Part shown: piece after piece, positions 21,391-32,271 of the stretch
Numbering within the stretch: the first letter of the stretch is position 1
How the letters are laid out: each line of letters begins with the position of its first letter
NCBI GenBank assembly: GCA_022113835.1
Contig: JAILWY010000016.1
Span: forward strand, 10,881,501 to 10,945,500
Length of the DNA: 64,000 bases
Direction: 5' to 3'
Source: Atopsyche davidsoni
Taxonomy: Eukaryota; Arthropoda; Insecta; Trichoptera; Hydrobiosidae
The notes under the pieces: generated by a model
What the model was told of the DNA's origin: nothing
What the model saw: the letters and a program-made list of their open reading frames with translations, nothing else
The model's database searches: none
Translations under genes and position numbers: made by a program

Positions 21391-22059
21391 TCTACTATAA
21401 TAATAGCCATTGTGTGTGGGTGTGTGTGTATGTTTCATTTTTTGGTTCTCTATAGAATATCTTAAAAGATACAACGCTGATTTTTTGCACGTAAGTTTAG
21501 TAAGTTTTTACGCAGTTATGTGCCGAATTTCAAGACGATAGGATAATATTTTCATTCATAAACTAATTAAATAAAACTATCGAACATGCTTTATGTACGA
21601 ATTATATGATTCTGTTCAATTTTAAATTTAGAATTTTTACAAAAAAACAAAATATGATGCTTCTAAGAAATTTCCGGATTATGTCAGCTTGACACAAGTA
21701 CCAATTTTATTTTTTAGTTACATTCGAAATTATTAATCACATCATTAATAACTTAAAATGCCTCCTAAAAAAATAACACCGTCTAAGCACAGCAAACGTA
21801 ATAAAAAAAGAATAGCACAATTGAACGTGATAAAGACTGCATCTAATAAAGAACAGTGCAGTGAAAGTGATTCATTGTTTGTGACACGAAATGTGATATT
21901 TCCTAAAATAGCTTTGCTTTCGAAATTAATATCCGGTTATTCAAAATATATGTGTACAAAATGATTTCAAATATTCATCTAATTGTCAGCCAAACATATA
22001 TTCAAACACTATTGCATCGTTCATCGAATACGTCATTTTATGACGGGCTACATTTCTAG
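21391..22059 (+). mobile_element. Non-autonomous Helitron, copy 1
   Basis: A 669-bp element beginning TCTACTATAATAATAGCC and ending CTAG (22056-22059). A 15-nt hairpin CGTCA-TTTTA-TGACG (22031-22045) sits 10 nt before the CTAG. It is inserted between A and T with no target duplication and no inverted termini, all diagnostic of Helitrons. The copy at 35978-36629 is about 90% similar by eye. It carries a fragment of the N-terminal Rep/helicase reading frame (21758-21964). Confidence 0.93.
21758..21964 (+). pseudogene. N-terminal remnant of a Helitron Rep/helicase frame
   Basis: A 68-codon frame starting MPPKKITPSKHSKRNKKR. The Met-Pro-Pro-Lys basic start resembles the N-termini of insect Helitron proteins. 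It stops at 21962-21964 with none of the HUH Rep or helicase motifs, so it is a truncated relic. In the second Helitron copy the same frame stops after about 16 codons. Confidence 0.5.
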
Positions 22060-22173
22060 TATATATATAATAAGTAATATAAAAACGCAGATTTTTATGT
22101 ATTAAGAGAAAGTATAAAATAGACGCTATGGAGTAATTAAAAAATTAGCAATTTAAGTTTGGGAAATTCAATA

Positions 22174-22338
22174 TGTTTGACAGAGAGTACTTGGTGGAAT
22201 TCCATTATAATTTTTTTGAATGAAATAGTTTTTATTTGTGACCGTTTTCGCCAAACCGCCGGATTTTGGCGAAACCGGTCACAAATAAAAATGAACACGT
22301 GGAAAATCACTCAAGTAGTATTTTATTTAAAAATATTA
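22174..22338. repeat. Family B inverted-repeat element, short copy
   Basis: Left segment GACAGAGAGTACTTGGTGGA, then TTTTTATTTGTGACCG; right segment GGCGAAACCGGTCACAAATAA followed by GAAAATCACTCAAGTA. The stem is formed by TTTTTATTTGTGACC against GGTCACAAATAAAAA with the loop CGCCGGATTTTGGCG inside. GAAACCGGTC lies at 22273-22282. Homologous with 25043-25264 and 27127-27349. Confidence 0.7.
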
Positions 22339-24940
22339 ATTTAATTTTTGATTTTTTTATTATTATTTCATGAAATGTTTTCATGATATTTTTGCACGCT
22401 ACCCAGTTTTATTTACATTTTAATTTCACAAGCGAACCTATCAAACAAATAATTATTTAATAAATAAATTGTTCATAATAAGACATTCCAGAGTTACTAT
22501 AATCAGTTTGTTAAAATAATTTACTAAATTATGTATAAGTATTGTGGGATTGATAAACCTTTAATGAATTGATAATTTTAAAAATTAATAATTGATACAT
22601 GTCCATTTACAGATATCTGAAAAATGAAAATTTAAACGTTTTTGAATTACATAAATTAACTAATTTACATATTAATAAAAAAATCGAAAATTAACTTTAT
22701 GATGACTAAAGCAAGCACTATTATTATTAATTTTATATGTATTATGTTCCTCAAAATTAAATATTAAAATGTTATCTATGAAGAATTTCTCTATACACGA
22801 ACTGCTTTTAACAAAGGATATAAGTGGAGACTTAGCATTATAATTTATTACAAAAAAACCATTATCTGCATTGATTTATGATCCGAGTAATAAGTTTTCG
22901 TAGTATTGGAAGTTTTCGCAGAATGTGTAATTTTTTATAAAACATTTCATTGTAATTGAAGAGGAAAATTTTTCTAAAGAACAAAAAGAAACCCAATTAA
23001 AATACTTCTACTCGTTCGACTACTCGAGATTAATACGTTTCGTGGAAAAAGAGATTTTTAAAAATTTATTATTATAGTTATAATTTGAACATAAATATTT
23101 TTTTAAATGTCAATGTTTTACTGTGGGAAAACATGACTGAAAAATATACAGCAAGTGGCATAGAATCATCATTAAAAATATATTTTTTTATGTATTCTTC
23201 ATTATTTAGGAATCAATAACTTTTGGTCTGGTGTCTTGTTAAAGATGAGTTATTGTTTTTTTCTATTTCGTTTTCATAAATTTATTGCATTAAAATATAT
23301 ACAGCATTATTAGATATGAATTTATATGAATACCTTAAATACAAAATAGCGACTGAAATATTATGCATATTTCACAATTAGTTATTTCATATACTTTCAG
23401 GCAAATTTCTAAATAATTCACGTTTTAATATATCTTTGATATTTCTTGTATTAAATATTTCATACCTTTAAGAATTAAGGTACTTATTTATGAATAAACT
23501 TTACTTTATTATACGACTTTTTATTACTAAATCGAACATAAAATATAAGCTAATTAAATAAACGAAAGCATGAAATTTTTCTATTGCACAATCACAGTAA
23601 TTTTTACGTGTATTTTTCTTTTAGAGTATATTGATTTTATTTAAAATTTACCACAAGAAACTGCCTTGTAAAAATAATAAAAAATAAATCTGTCACAATT
23701 GTTATGCTTCGAAAACAATATTTATTTATTCAATTTATTAATTCCAACATGCAACGTATGTTTATGAAAAAGACGTTTTCAAAATGTTATTATAAAAAAA
23801 AAAAACAAAAAACACATCCGTTTAATTATTAAGGTATTCGTGTTATATGCGTGAGAGATTTTAAAAACATTTTTTTGTTATTTTTTTAATGTCTGACATT
23901 TGAATCTCAAACAGACGACACGCAATTTGTCTAATTGAGATTAAATTTCGGATTCTGTGTTTTCTTCCACGCGGCATAATATGTTGTTTTTTTTTTTTAA
24001 TTTTTTTTATCACATTATTATAATTGGATTTTTTACGATACAGACGGTTTGTTGTTTAGAAATATAAATGAGCAGAATTTTGTTTGTCTTGTGTAGTCGG
24101 AGGCGCCTGCGTCTGGGAGATTTGAGTTATTGGCCTTAAAAAAAATCGGAATGATATTTTTAGGAGTTGCCTAGTCGCCGGGAAATACGTGTAACAATAA
24201 CCTTGTATTGCTCTCCGCACAAAATCGACCATATCTATGTGAAATCAGTTGTTTATAATAATCACCTGTTTGCTCAGTTTGATTAAAAAAAATAGTACGA
24301 TAAAATGTAAATACTAAACAATATGTTCAGAGAAAGTACTTGTTGGAATTCCATAAAAATATTCTCTACGTACTTTACTGTGATTTCTGCCTCTTATGTA
24401 GCACCGATTTTAATATTATTTATTTGTTTTATGGATTAATAATTTATTGCTACAAAATTATTGTTTTTATAACAATGCCACAGTGTACACCTCACGATGA
24501 CGTCAATGCAACATATTGTACAATAATAATAAAAAAAATTGCCACACGGGTCAATGAACCCACAGCCGCATTGTAGCCGTTTTTTTAAAATATGAATAGC
24601 TAAATTAATGTGAAATTACGTACTTTTAAATATAATTATTAATTTTAAATGACTTACAAAGCCCCTGTAAGCGCACTATTAGACATTACCGTAATTAGAA
24701 GTAGTAAAATTTAACTAGTCCACAAACATCTACTACGTATTAAATAAATTCATTTTTATTTTATAACATTTTTGGCAGCCAATACATTACATGATTATTA
24801 CTAAATTCATATATATATTTTTTCATTGATTTCTTGTAAATTTAGTACAGAGCCTCCCCTTGGCGAATATAACATTTTCAGGGCGGAATTTGGGATAGAA
24901 AATTAAAATAAGGAGACTGAACCACAAGTGAAAATAAACT
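22339..24940. other. Long A/T-rich gene-free stretch
   Basis: Very A/T-rich with many A and T homopolymers. A fragment of the family B terminus lies at about 24325-24365 (CAGAGAAAGTACTTGTTGGA). No tRNA, exon or delimited transposon was found. A small balanced patch at 24090-24240 is unexplained. Confidence 0.45.
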
Positions 24941-25435
24941 TATATTATCTTGTTGAGGGACAAGGCATTTGAATGGTGAAGATCCATTTTGTATTAATGA
25001 TATGGGCAACTTTTTATACTTTCTTCACGTTGAGTTTATTATAATATTTTTGAATAAAATACTTGAGTGATTTTCCACATTTTCGTTTTTATTAGTGACC
25101 GGTTTCGCCAACCTTTCACGTTGGCATTATCAAACCGAGAGACATTATCACTCTGTTTGATAATGCCAACGTGAAAGGTTGGCGAAACCGGTCACTAATA
25201 AAAACGAAAATGAGGAAAATCACTCAAGTATTTTATTCAAAAATATCAAAATGGAATTCCATCAAGTACTCTCTGTCAAAAATATTGAGTTTATTATAGT
25301 TTTAGCATGACCAGTTTCGACCAACAGACTTAGTCATCACCAGATGCAGAACCAAGTCTGTTGGTCGAAACTAGTCATGCTAAAACTATAATAAACTCAA
25401 CGTGAAGAAAGTATAAAAAGCTACCCATATCATTG
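24940..25435. mobile_element. Nested inverted-repeat (foldback) composite
   Basis: Three nested inverted repeats. Outer arms: 24997-25043 and 25388-25434 (ATGATATGGGCAAC... against its inverse). First inner palindrome: arms 25043-25135 and 25155-25247, almost perfect over about 90 bp, with GGTTTCGCCAACC and its inverse GGTTGGCGAAACC. Second inner palindrome: arms about 25286-25331 and 25351-25400, with GTTTCGACCAACAGACTT and its inverse. The outer arms are family D sequence (as at 7117-7215 and 44094-44185), and the inner ones are family B plus another family. There is no coding sequence. Best read as head-to-head insertions of ribozyme-bearing non-autonomous elements. Confidence 0.75.
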
Positions 25436-26234
25436 ATATATAAAAAAAAAACTTATATTATACCAGAAGTTGAATGTTTATGTACTGAAATATTACTGAA
25501 TGACTTGTTATAAAAAAATAAACAATACTATAATTTTTATTGTGATTATTTTGATATGCGAATAGCGAAGCTCTTATGTGGTGGCCTTAATCATTACCAC
25601 GAGGAGGCAGCGAGCCAAGTCGCCAGGCTCCGCGCCTTGGCGCCAGCACCGCGTACAGGCAGCACTCAAATGTCAAAACTAAGCTCCTTGCGTGATATAC
25701 AGGGTGACTGAGAACTCGCTCACTCCGAATAACAACAACCTGCGCGCAACCAGATCAGACATCGTTGTATTTTTTTAACATTACGATATGGGGTTAATTT
25801 CGTAGTAAATTCGTTTGCAATGCATATGACCCTGGGAATGTTTTTGGACGGCTATATTTTTAATACAAACTTACAACAAAAAAAATTGGGTCATTATTGC
25901 TTAGGTTTTTATATATAATATGAGTTTCGGTCATGCTGTACAGTCGGAATTCCTTGGTGTGATTTATGATATGAATTTATATGAATATTGTTTACACAGT
26001 GTGACTTATGTTGCTTGAGTGGCACGTCTTGACAAGGACGCGGAGCCTGTTGCCGGGGCGCTACGCGGCCGAGGACTTGCACCTTAATAATTGTACGTAT
26101 TATTCTCCAATATATTTAAGAGCATAATGAAATGGAGTAAATGTGTGAACGCGAATTGATAAAACTAGGTATATGGATAATACTGAAAAGTTTGCTAAAT
26201 TACAGAATTGATGTAGTCTATATATATATACCTT
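25436..26234. other. Intergenic with G/C patches
   Basis: Balanced patches lie at 25560-25690 and 26010-26090. An ACAGGGTGACTGAGAACTCG sequence at about 25700 resembles a mariner terminus, but no matching right end was found. The rest is A/T-rich. Confidence 0.35.
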
Positions 26235-26609
26235 CCCTGCTCTCCCCATTCTGTTGCTTGTGCACGGCTGTCATTCTGTACCCTGAGCGTGTGTAGAGGA
26301 TCGGTAATGGAGTAGTGGACTTGGAATGATTGTGGAAGGATGTGTTCTGGAATACCTTGCCAAAGTGAGTGGGCTCCTGCTTTGAATGAGTATTCGATCT
26401 AAACGCCAGAGCCTTGTAAGGAAAAGATTATACAATAATGCTATTGGGCAGCAGTAATACGCAGATTTTTTTTCCAATATAAAACTGCGGTGTAGAAGAA
26501 CCCGGGGACCTACTTAATTATTTTCTTCATAGAAAATCATGAACACTTGCTGAGCATAAGTATATGCTCAGTGAAATGGTCGCCAACCTCCTGGAAGAGA
26601 GGCACTTGA
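26235..26609 (-). repeat. Family A dispersed repeat, near-complete copy
   Basis: The most complete minus-strand copy. It begins CCCTGCTCTCCCCATTCTGT and ends GAAGAGAGGCACTTGA, with GAGCGTGTGTAGAGGATCGG, GCAGCAGTAATACGCAGA and CTGAGCATAAGTATATGCTC between. It defines a unit of about 375 bp. Confidence 0.82.
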
Positions 26610-26639
26610 TGTATAACTTTGGGTCATGAAGGCTGTGGA

Positions 26640-26960
26640 GGTGTGGAAGATTTTTTTCGAAGTCGATTGTCCAAAAGTATGATGTTATGTGTGCGGACCT
26701 CTTGGGTCGAGGGACCGCCCCCGCCGCGGCGCCACGGCCTGCAGCGGCTATTAATAAGTCCAGCGGTGCCGGACGGACACTGTTTTCAGGGTATTTTTAG
26801 ACCCTAGGGCCGCATTCTCCGCCCTGACCCGGAAGAGGAAGGCTCGGCCGACCCGAAATAACAGCCCGAGGCCAGGAATGCGCGCGAGCGGGACTTTGCT
26901 GCGAGAATTCGACAATACCGCACCGGCCCTGGCGAGGGGGTATGACTTAACATTCACGCA
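26640..26960. promoter_or_regulatory. G/C-rich block, candidate conserved non-coding element
   Basis: About 250 bp of high G/C with CGGCTATTAATAAGTCC (TAAT palindrome), an Ets-type CCCGGAAGAGGAAG and CGCGCGAGCGGG. Open frames on both strands reflect the composition, and none is bounded by convincing splice sites. Regulatory role inferred. Confidence 0.3.
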
Positions 26961-27126
26961 CTGAAAACAACAATTTTTAACTAGAAAAGAAAAAAAAAAT
27001 ATATTTATATATATATATATAAACATCTTTACGTGAAAAAAAAAATATATGTAGCAGAAGATGATTACAAAGATTTAGTTACAGTATCCACAAAGGTCCA
27101 GTAGTTCATAAGAAATTTTATATTTT

Positions 27127-27349
27127 TGACAGAGTACTTGGTGTAATTGCATTTTAATATTTTTTTGAATAAATACTTGAGTGATTTTCCACATGTTCGT
27201 TTTTTTTTATTTGTGACCGGTTTCGCCAACCTTTCACGTTGGCATTATCAAAAAGAGTGGGATTTGGTATAAAAATAAATCACAAATAAAAAAAAACGAA
27301 CATGCGGAAAATCACTCAAGTATTTTATCCAAAAAAATATTAGTAGTTC
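27127..27349. repeat. Family B inverted-repeat element
   Basis: A foldback of about 220 bp with arms ACTTGAGTGATTTTCCACAT... and the inverse ...GGAAAATCACTCAAGT. It contains GTGACCGGTTTCGCCAACC on the left arm; the right arm has lost the matching GAAACCGGT. The terminal GACAGAGTACTTGGTG is present only at the left. Homologous to 25043-25264. Confidence 0.75.
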
Positions 27350-27545
27350 ATAATGTAATACATAGATTTGGATGATATAATTTAATACGAGTTCATGATT
27401 TAATAATTATCATAATGTATCACAGTAGATATAAATATGTTATACACTGACTTTGATAATATAGTGTAATACGATTTCGCAGTGTTATGTGTAATTTAAT
27501 GTTATACATGGAATTAGATGATATAATATAATACGATTTCAAAGG
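27345..27545. repeat. Short degenerate tandem repeat
   Basis: The phrase TACATNGATTTGGATGATAT followed by AATNTAATACGATTT recurs about three to four times with a period of 60-70 bp. Poorly conserved. Confidence 0.5.
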
Positions 27546-28235
27546 TCTGTGTTTGCGCTTATGGATCTGCCACTAGGATATTCTTCCTCATAATGAATCC
27601 ATTGATTTTAATCCTTCATACTTAAGTCACTTTTTGGATATGTTTAGATTGATTTTCGAAATGAAATCAGCGAGAACACGACAGAAATGCGGCAGGTCTC
27701 AATGGGCTGTAGGCCTTGGTATGTTGAAATTCCGGGTTATCAGAAGGATTGTCTGCTGACTTAAAGCTGCTGAAACGCTTTAAACATCAATACTGCGACA
27801 AGTCATCACAATATCATCTAATACTTTGTCGACAAAAACTAACCTTACATAACATAATTTAACAAACATAGTTTTTACGACTCGTCAAGACGAAATGAAC
27901 GAATTGAAGAATATAGAAAATAACAATTAAATAAGAAATATTTCAGCTCTATTTATTCGCTAAAAAAACTTTCAGAGCTATTCGAGCTATCCAAAACTAT
28001 TCTACTATATACTGCATCATCGAGCTTCGAGTATATTTGATAAGTTGATATAAGATTTTATTATTTTTGATTGAGCCAAAAAATATCAATGTGTTAAAAA
28101 AAAAATTATTGCACATTATTAGATTAAAATAATCAAATTAAAGTTTTTCAAAGATTCGCGTAGTTATGAATATTTTTTGCGCAGTGCAGAAAATTAGGTA
28201 TATTTAAACTGACAATCGAAATAAATATAATAAAA
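27546..28235. other. A/T-rich gene-free stretch
   Basis: A balanced patch at 27540-27790, otherwise A/T-rich. Nothing supportable. Confidence 0.4.
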
Positions 28236-28760
28236 GTGCTATGTTAATATTTGGTTTTGGCGCGCTCGCGGGCCGCGGTTGGTGTCCCCTGGCCCGGCGG
28301 CGCGGGCGGTGCGGGCGGCGCAGGAATGCGGACGTGACCGACACGACCGGCTCGCCAGGGATCGCCAAGCGCACCCGAGCACTGACTACTTATCAAAATT
28401 TATTTATACCTTCATTGAGAATCGCACCCAGTTAAAACCTCATTTAAATTGTGATTTTGGGCGCCGTTTAGGGTACACGATCCATCGGGGATTTTTAAAA
28501 TCGAAATCAATAACTGAACGCTTGAAGATGGTTCGACCGAAACGTCGGAGGATATGCGAAACGAAGAAAACGAATCAACGGCTGCCAGAGCCTACGAATA
28601 TACCTGGAGAGGCTTATCACGAGATAGAAATCTATCGGCGGATTCGGCGAGTTCTGTGCGGAGACTCCCCTCCGGGGGAGGGAGGGGTACAGTCGACCAA
28701 ACTTCGGCACTGCATGCATGACTACCTTGAGGCGAGACCACGGATGTTATTGCATTAATC
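28236..28760. other. G/C-rich block followed by hammerhead-like repeat sequence
   Basis: 28250-28390 is a G/C-rich block (CGGCGCGGGCGGTGCGGGCGG). 28460-28700 is balanced and contains TTGAAGA (28522-28528), a small hairpin GGT-TCG-ACC, then GAAACGTC (28539-28546). This is the same order of motifs as in the element at 7085-7116. A 159-codon frame runs through both parts. I do not call it a gene because it crosses two unrelated sequence types and lacks recognisable domains. Confidence 0.3.
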
Positions 28761-29155
28761 AATCGCAAAGCAGATAAATTATTTTTTAAATGTTTAATTC
28801 AATTCAATAGCGACGTCACACGCAAACGTTTTCCCAAATAAACGAAACAAAAAATAAATTTATTGTATTATATATATATCACATTCAAAGCTTTATTTTT
28901 TTTTTAATTAATATTTTTGAAATGAAATATGTTAACTCAAATAAATCAATCGCTCTTAGGTGTAAGAAAAATAAACAATCAACATTTGAACTCATTCAGT
29001 ATCTTAATACTGAATAAAATTTATGCCATATAAAATTAAAGATAGTGCATATATGTGTGATAATGCAATATTTAATATACTGTATTATCCACGGTGCACT
29101 TTACGGGGAAGGCTGTAATATTCAGTACTTGCCTGAGCACTGTTATAATGCATCA
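28761..29155. other. A/T-rich spacer upstream of the tRNA-Ala gene
   Basis: No gene. A balanced patch at 29085-29150 directly precedes the tRNA. Confidence 0.4.
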
Positions 29156-29227
29156 GGGGGTGTAACTCAGTGGTAGAGTGTCTGCTTCGCATGCTGAAAG
29201 TCCTGGGTTCAAATCCCAGCTCCTCCA
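29156..29227 (+). tRNA. tRNA-Ala (anticodon CGC), slightly degenerate
   Basis: A 72-nt cloverleaf. The acceptor GGGGGTG pairs with CTCCTCC with one U-U mismatch and one G-U. The D-arm is ACTC/GAGT, the anticodon stem TCTGC/GCTGA has one U-U mismatch around loop TTCGCAT (anticodon CGC, alanine), and the T-arm CTGGG-TTCAAAT-CCCAG is perfect. Discriminator A; B box GGTTCAAATCC. T-runs follow directly (TTTTTTAAATTTTTTTT). The two U-U mismatches and the A in the A box (TAACTCAGTGG) suggest either a weakly constrained gene copy or a young pseudogene. Confidence 0.8.
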
Positions 29228-29904
29228 AACAATTTTTTAAATTTTTTTTAACAAAAACAAAAAACTAACCCTTTGTTTGTACTGATAGATTTTTTATTAA
29301 TTTTTATACATCATTTTAAACAAAATATATAAAAAATAAGTAACGATTTCACTTTGCAAATTTTTAATACATACTTTGCGCGTCCACAGAAAATATGATT
29401 AATTAAACTTTATTATTGGCTCATAATATTTTTACTATTTGTAGGGTTATGTTTTTTGTGTATCTGTATTATTAAATTATCTAATAAATACTACTGTATG
29501 TATAGTAATTTGATTCTACTTGTCACGGTAAAGTGTAAAAGCTCTTGTCATGTTTGTTCACCCTGTGGATATAATAAAGCTGTTATTCTGATATGCGATG
29601 CGATTTGGGTTTGTTTCGAAATATATATTTTTTGTATAAATTGTTTAAGTATTTATTTTTTCTATTAGGAATTTTAATAGAAAAAGAAACCGATTCTTAA
29701 AATAACTCGAGACGAATCAATTATGTTTATAAACATTTTTAATCACCATATAACAAAAAAAAAAGACAAGCAATAACAAAAATATGTTTTTTTAATGATA
29801 TTAATATTAATGATAACGTTAAACATGTTTCTACATGATTTACTATAATTCTTTGGTATTGAGTATACTTGAGTTAGGATGTCTGTTTGTGAACGGTAGA
29901 TAAC
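29228..29904. other. A/T-rich gene-free stretch
   Basis: No supportable gene or delimited repeat. Confidence 0.45.
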
Positions 29905-29975
29905 ACTGAGGGTGTGTAAAGGTTCGGTAATGGAGTAGTGGACTTGGAAGGATTCTGTAGGGATGTGTTTTGACG
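29905..29975 (-). repeat. Family A dispersed repeat, short fragment
   Basis: About 70 bp with GAGGGTGTGTAAAGG, TCGGTAATGGAGTAGTGGAC and GGGATGTGTTTTG, matching one end of the full copies. Confidence 0.65.
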
Positions 29976-30399
29976 TGAAATTATTAATCACCTGCTTTAT
30001 TGCCACCGCCCTTTCTTTCAAATTTTTATATTATTTTTAAAAACACGATACTTTACATACACACACACATATATTTATGTGTGAATGTAAAATGCAATAA
30101 TATTATAGTTTAATAATTTAATAATTTAACAAAAAAATCGAGTAAGTAATCTCACTTTAAAATAAAAACGACTTTTTTTTAATGCTTAAGGTGTACCGAT
30201 ACTCTGAAGGCAATTGTTATCAGCGGCATTACAACAATTAGTTATTATAAATATTTAAATTAAACTTAAATAAAAAATACGTACATTAATTTTATCATCA
30301 AATCCCACTCCTCGCCACATCTTGTCAACGTCTTTAATCCACTATTAATCCTGTGATATACATCAGTCTGCGATAAAAAAATAAATCCATCCAGACATC

Positions 30400-31420
30400 C
30401 AGGGCCGGACTGATTTAGCGGGGAGCCAGAAAACCTTACGGGAGGCTCTAGTACATGGGGGGCTAGATCATGACGCTGAGATACTCAAGCTGAGCCAGTG
30501 TTCATGGTTTTCTAAGGGGAAAATAGTGTAGTGGGTCCCAGGGTCTTTCTACATCTGCTGCTGCCCAATAGCATCATTATATAATAATTTCCTTACAAAG
30601 CTCTGGCATTTGGTTCTGATACTCTTTCTGATACATTACGCATACTTAACACACGCTCAGGGTACGGAATAGCAGCCATGCACAAGGTACAGAATGGTGA
30701 GAGCAGGGAGAACTGTTTCATAATATTTATTTTTTATTTTTGGGTTTTTGCCTTACGGAAGGCTCTAGTACATGGGGGGGCTAGATCATGACGCTGAGAT
30801 ACTCAAGCTGAGCCAGTGTTCATGGTTTTCTAAGGGGAAAATAGTGTAGTGGGTCCCAGGGTCTTTCTACATCTGCTGCTGCCCAATAGCATCATTATAT
30901 AATAATTTCCTTACAAAGCTCTGGCATTTGGTTCTGATACTCTTTCTGATACATTACGCATACTTAACACACGCTCAGGGTACGGAATAGCAGCCATGCA
31001 CAAGGTACAGAATGGTGAGAGCAGGGAGAACTGTTTCATAATATTTATTTTTTATTTTTGGGTTTTTGCCTTACGGAAGGCTCTAGTACATGGGGGGGCT
31101 AGATCATGACGCTGAGATACTCAAGCTGAGCCAGTGTTCATGGTTTTCTAAGGGGAAAATAGTGTAGTGGGTCCCAGGGTCTTTCTACATCTGCTGCTGC
31201 CCAATAGCATCATTATATAATAATTTCCTTACAAAGCTCTGGCATTTGGTTCTGATACTCTTTCTGATACATTACGCATACTTAACACACGCTCAGGGTA
31301 CGGAATAGCAGCCATGCACAAGGTACAGAATGGGAAGAGCAGGGAGAACTGTTTCATAATTTTTATTTTTTATTTTTGTGTTTTTGGGGTCTGCGCGGCT
31401 GAGGCGCCGATCCGGCCCTG
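30400..31420. mobile_element. CAGGGCCGG-ended element carrying three tandem repeat units
   Basis: The left end CAGGGCCGGACTG and the right end ATCCGGCCCTG form an inverted repeat of about 10 bp, typical of insect CAGGGCCGG-type DNA transposons (hAT-like). The flanking 8-mers do not match, so the superfamily is uncertain. Almost the whole interior is three head-to-tail copies of a family A-containing unit (30434-31388). There is no transposase. Confidence 0.55.
30434..31388 (+). repeat. Three near-identical tandem copies, unit 317-318 bp
   Basis: Units start at CCTTACGG (30434, 30751, 31069). Differences are a handful of bases (for example GGGA/GGAA at the start and GGTGAG/GGGAAG near the end of the third). 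Each unit includes the family A body in plus orientation (CTGAGCCAGTGTTCATGG, GCTGCTGCCCAATAGC, CAGGGTACGG) fused to TTTATTTTTGGGTTTTTG. The high identity shows recent amplification, or possibly an assembly duplication. Confidence 0.92.
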
Positions 31421-31690
31421 TGTGCTGCTAAAAACCGATAAAAAAGCAAAATTACAATTCACACGATTAGAAGAAGCGACGAGGCGCCCGTCCGTCAGAC
31501 GCCCGTCATTAATATCAGTTGAAGACGTCGCGAGAGAGCCAGGAGCCCCAGGAGCCCCAGCCGGGGTCACCTTCGGGCCCTGCCGGCAGTGGCGTGCCGC
31601 GGCCTCTGGCGCAGGGCGAGCTCTGCCACAGCCCCTCGCACGCTCTCGTCAGCACCCTCAGTACAAGCCACGATATACGAGAGTATCATT
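31421..31690. promoter_or_regulatory. G/C-rich block next to the tandem array
   Basis: Balanced to high G/C, with CCAGGAGCCCCAGGAGCCCC duplication near 31540 and CAGTGGCGTGCCGCGGCC at 31588. CAGTGGCGTGCCG is itself a frequent insect transposon terminus, so part of this block may be a transposon end. Confidence 0.25.
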
Positions 31691-32224
31691 GAAATCTGCC
31701 GTTGAATGACACGAGAGTGATTGAAATTCTTAAACACGTATTATTAAAAAGTATTATCACATTTCTAACACTAAAAATAATCGTTTATTTATTTCTTATT
31801 CAAAACTAACTACATTGTACTTCTAGAAATAAATATTAATTATTTTATGTTTCTGGAATATTCATAGTGAATTTTTTTCTCAAATTTTTACGTTTGCGAA
31901 TATGAATACTCGTACACTGCCTCATTTATTTTTGTTTAATTTAAGAAATATATATTTTTATTCTTATTAATTTTAATTTTTATATTAAAAAAATATTAAT
32001 TTTTATTGATAATTCTATGTTTCTGATAGCCTTTGTAAATTTAAAATTTGCGTACCTCAGTTTATTGTAACAGCGACTTTTAGATAGTAATTCAATAATA
32101 AATAAAAATCTATGTTTTATTGAGAACGAGTATATAACTAACTGCACATAGTTTTTAGGCATTATAACTCTTTTTCTTAACTGTGTTTTTTTTAACAATG
32201 ATCTTTTTTCCTTTGATTGTAAAA

Positions 32225-32271
<47 letters not shown>

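Noticed and set aside
25697..25730. Mariner left terminus (ACAGGGTGACTGAGAAC)
   Set aside because: No inverse partner within several kb; a single end is not enough.
28279..28758. 159-codon plus-strand frame
   Set aside because: It runs from a G/C-rich block into an unrelated hammerhead-like repeat region, with no recognisable domain and no splice sites.
32226..32267. Origin or matrix-attachment signal at the (AC)n(AT)n tract
   Set aside because: A plain compound microsatellite with no supporting context.
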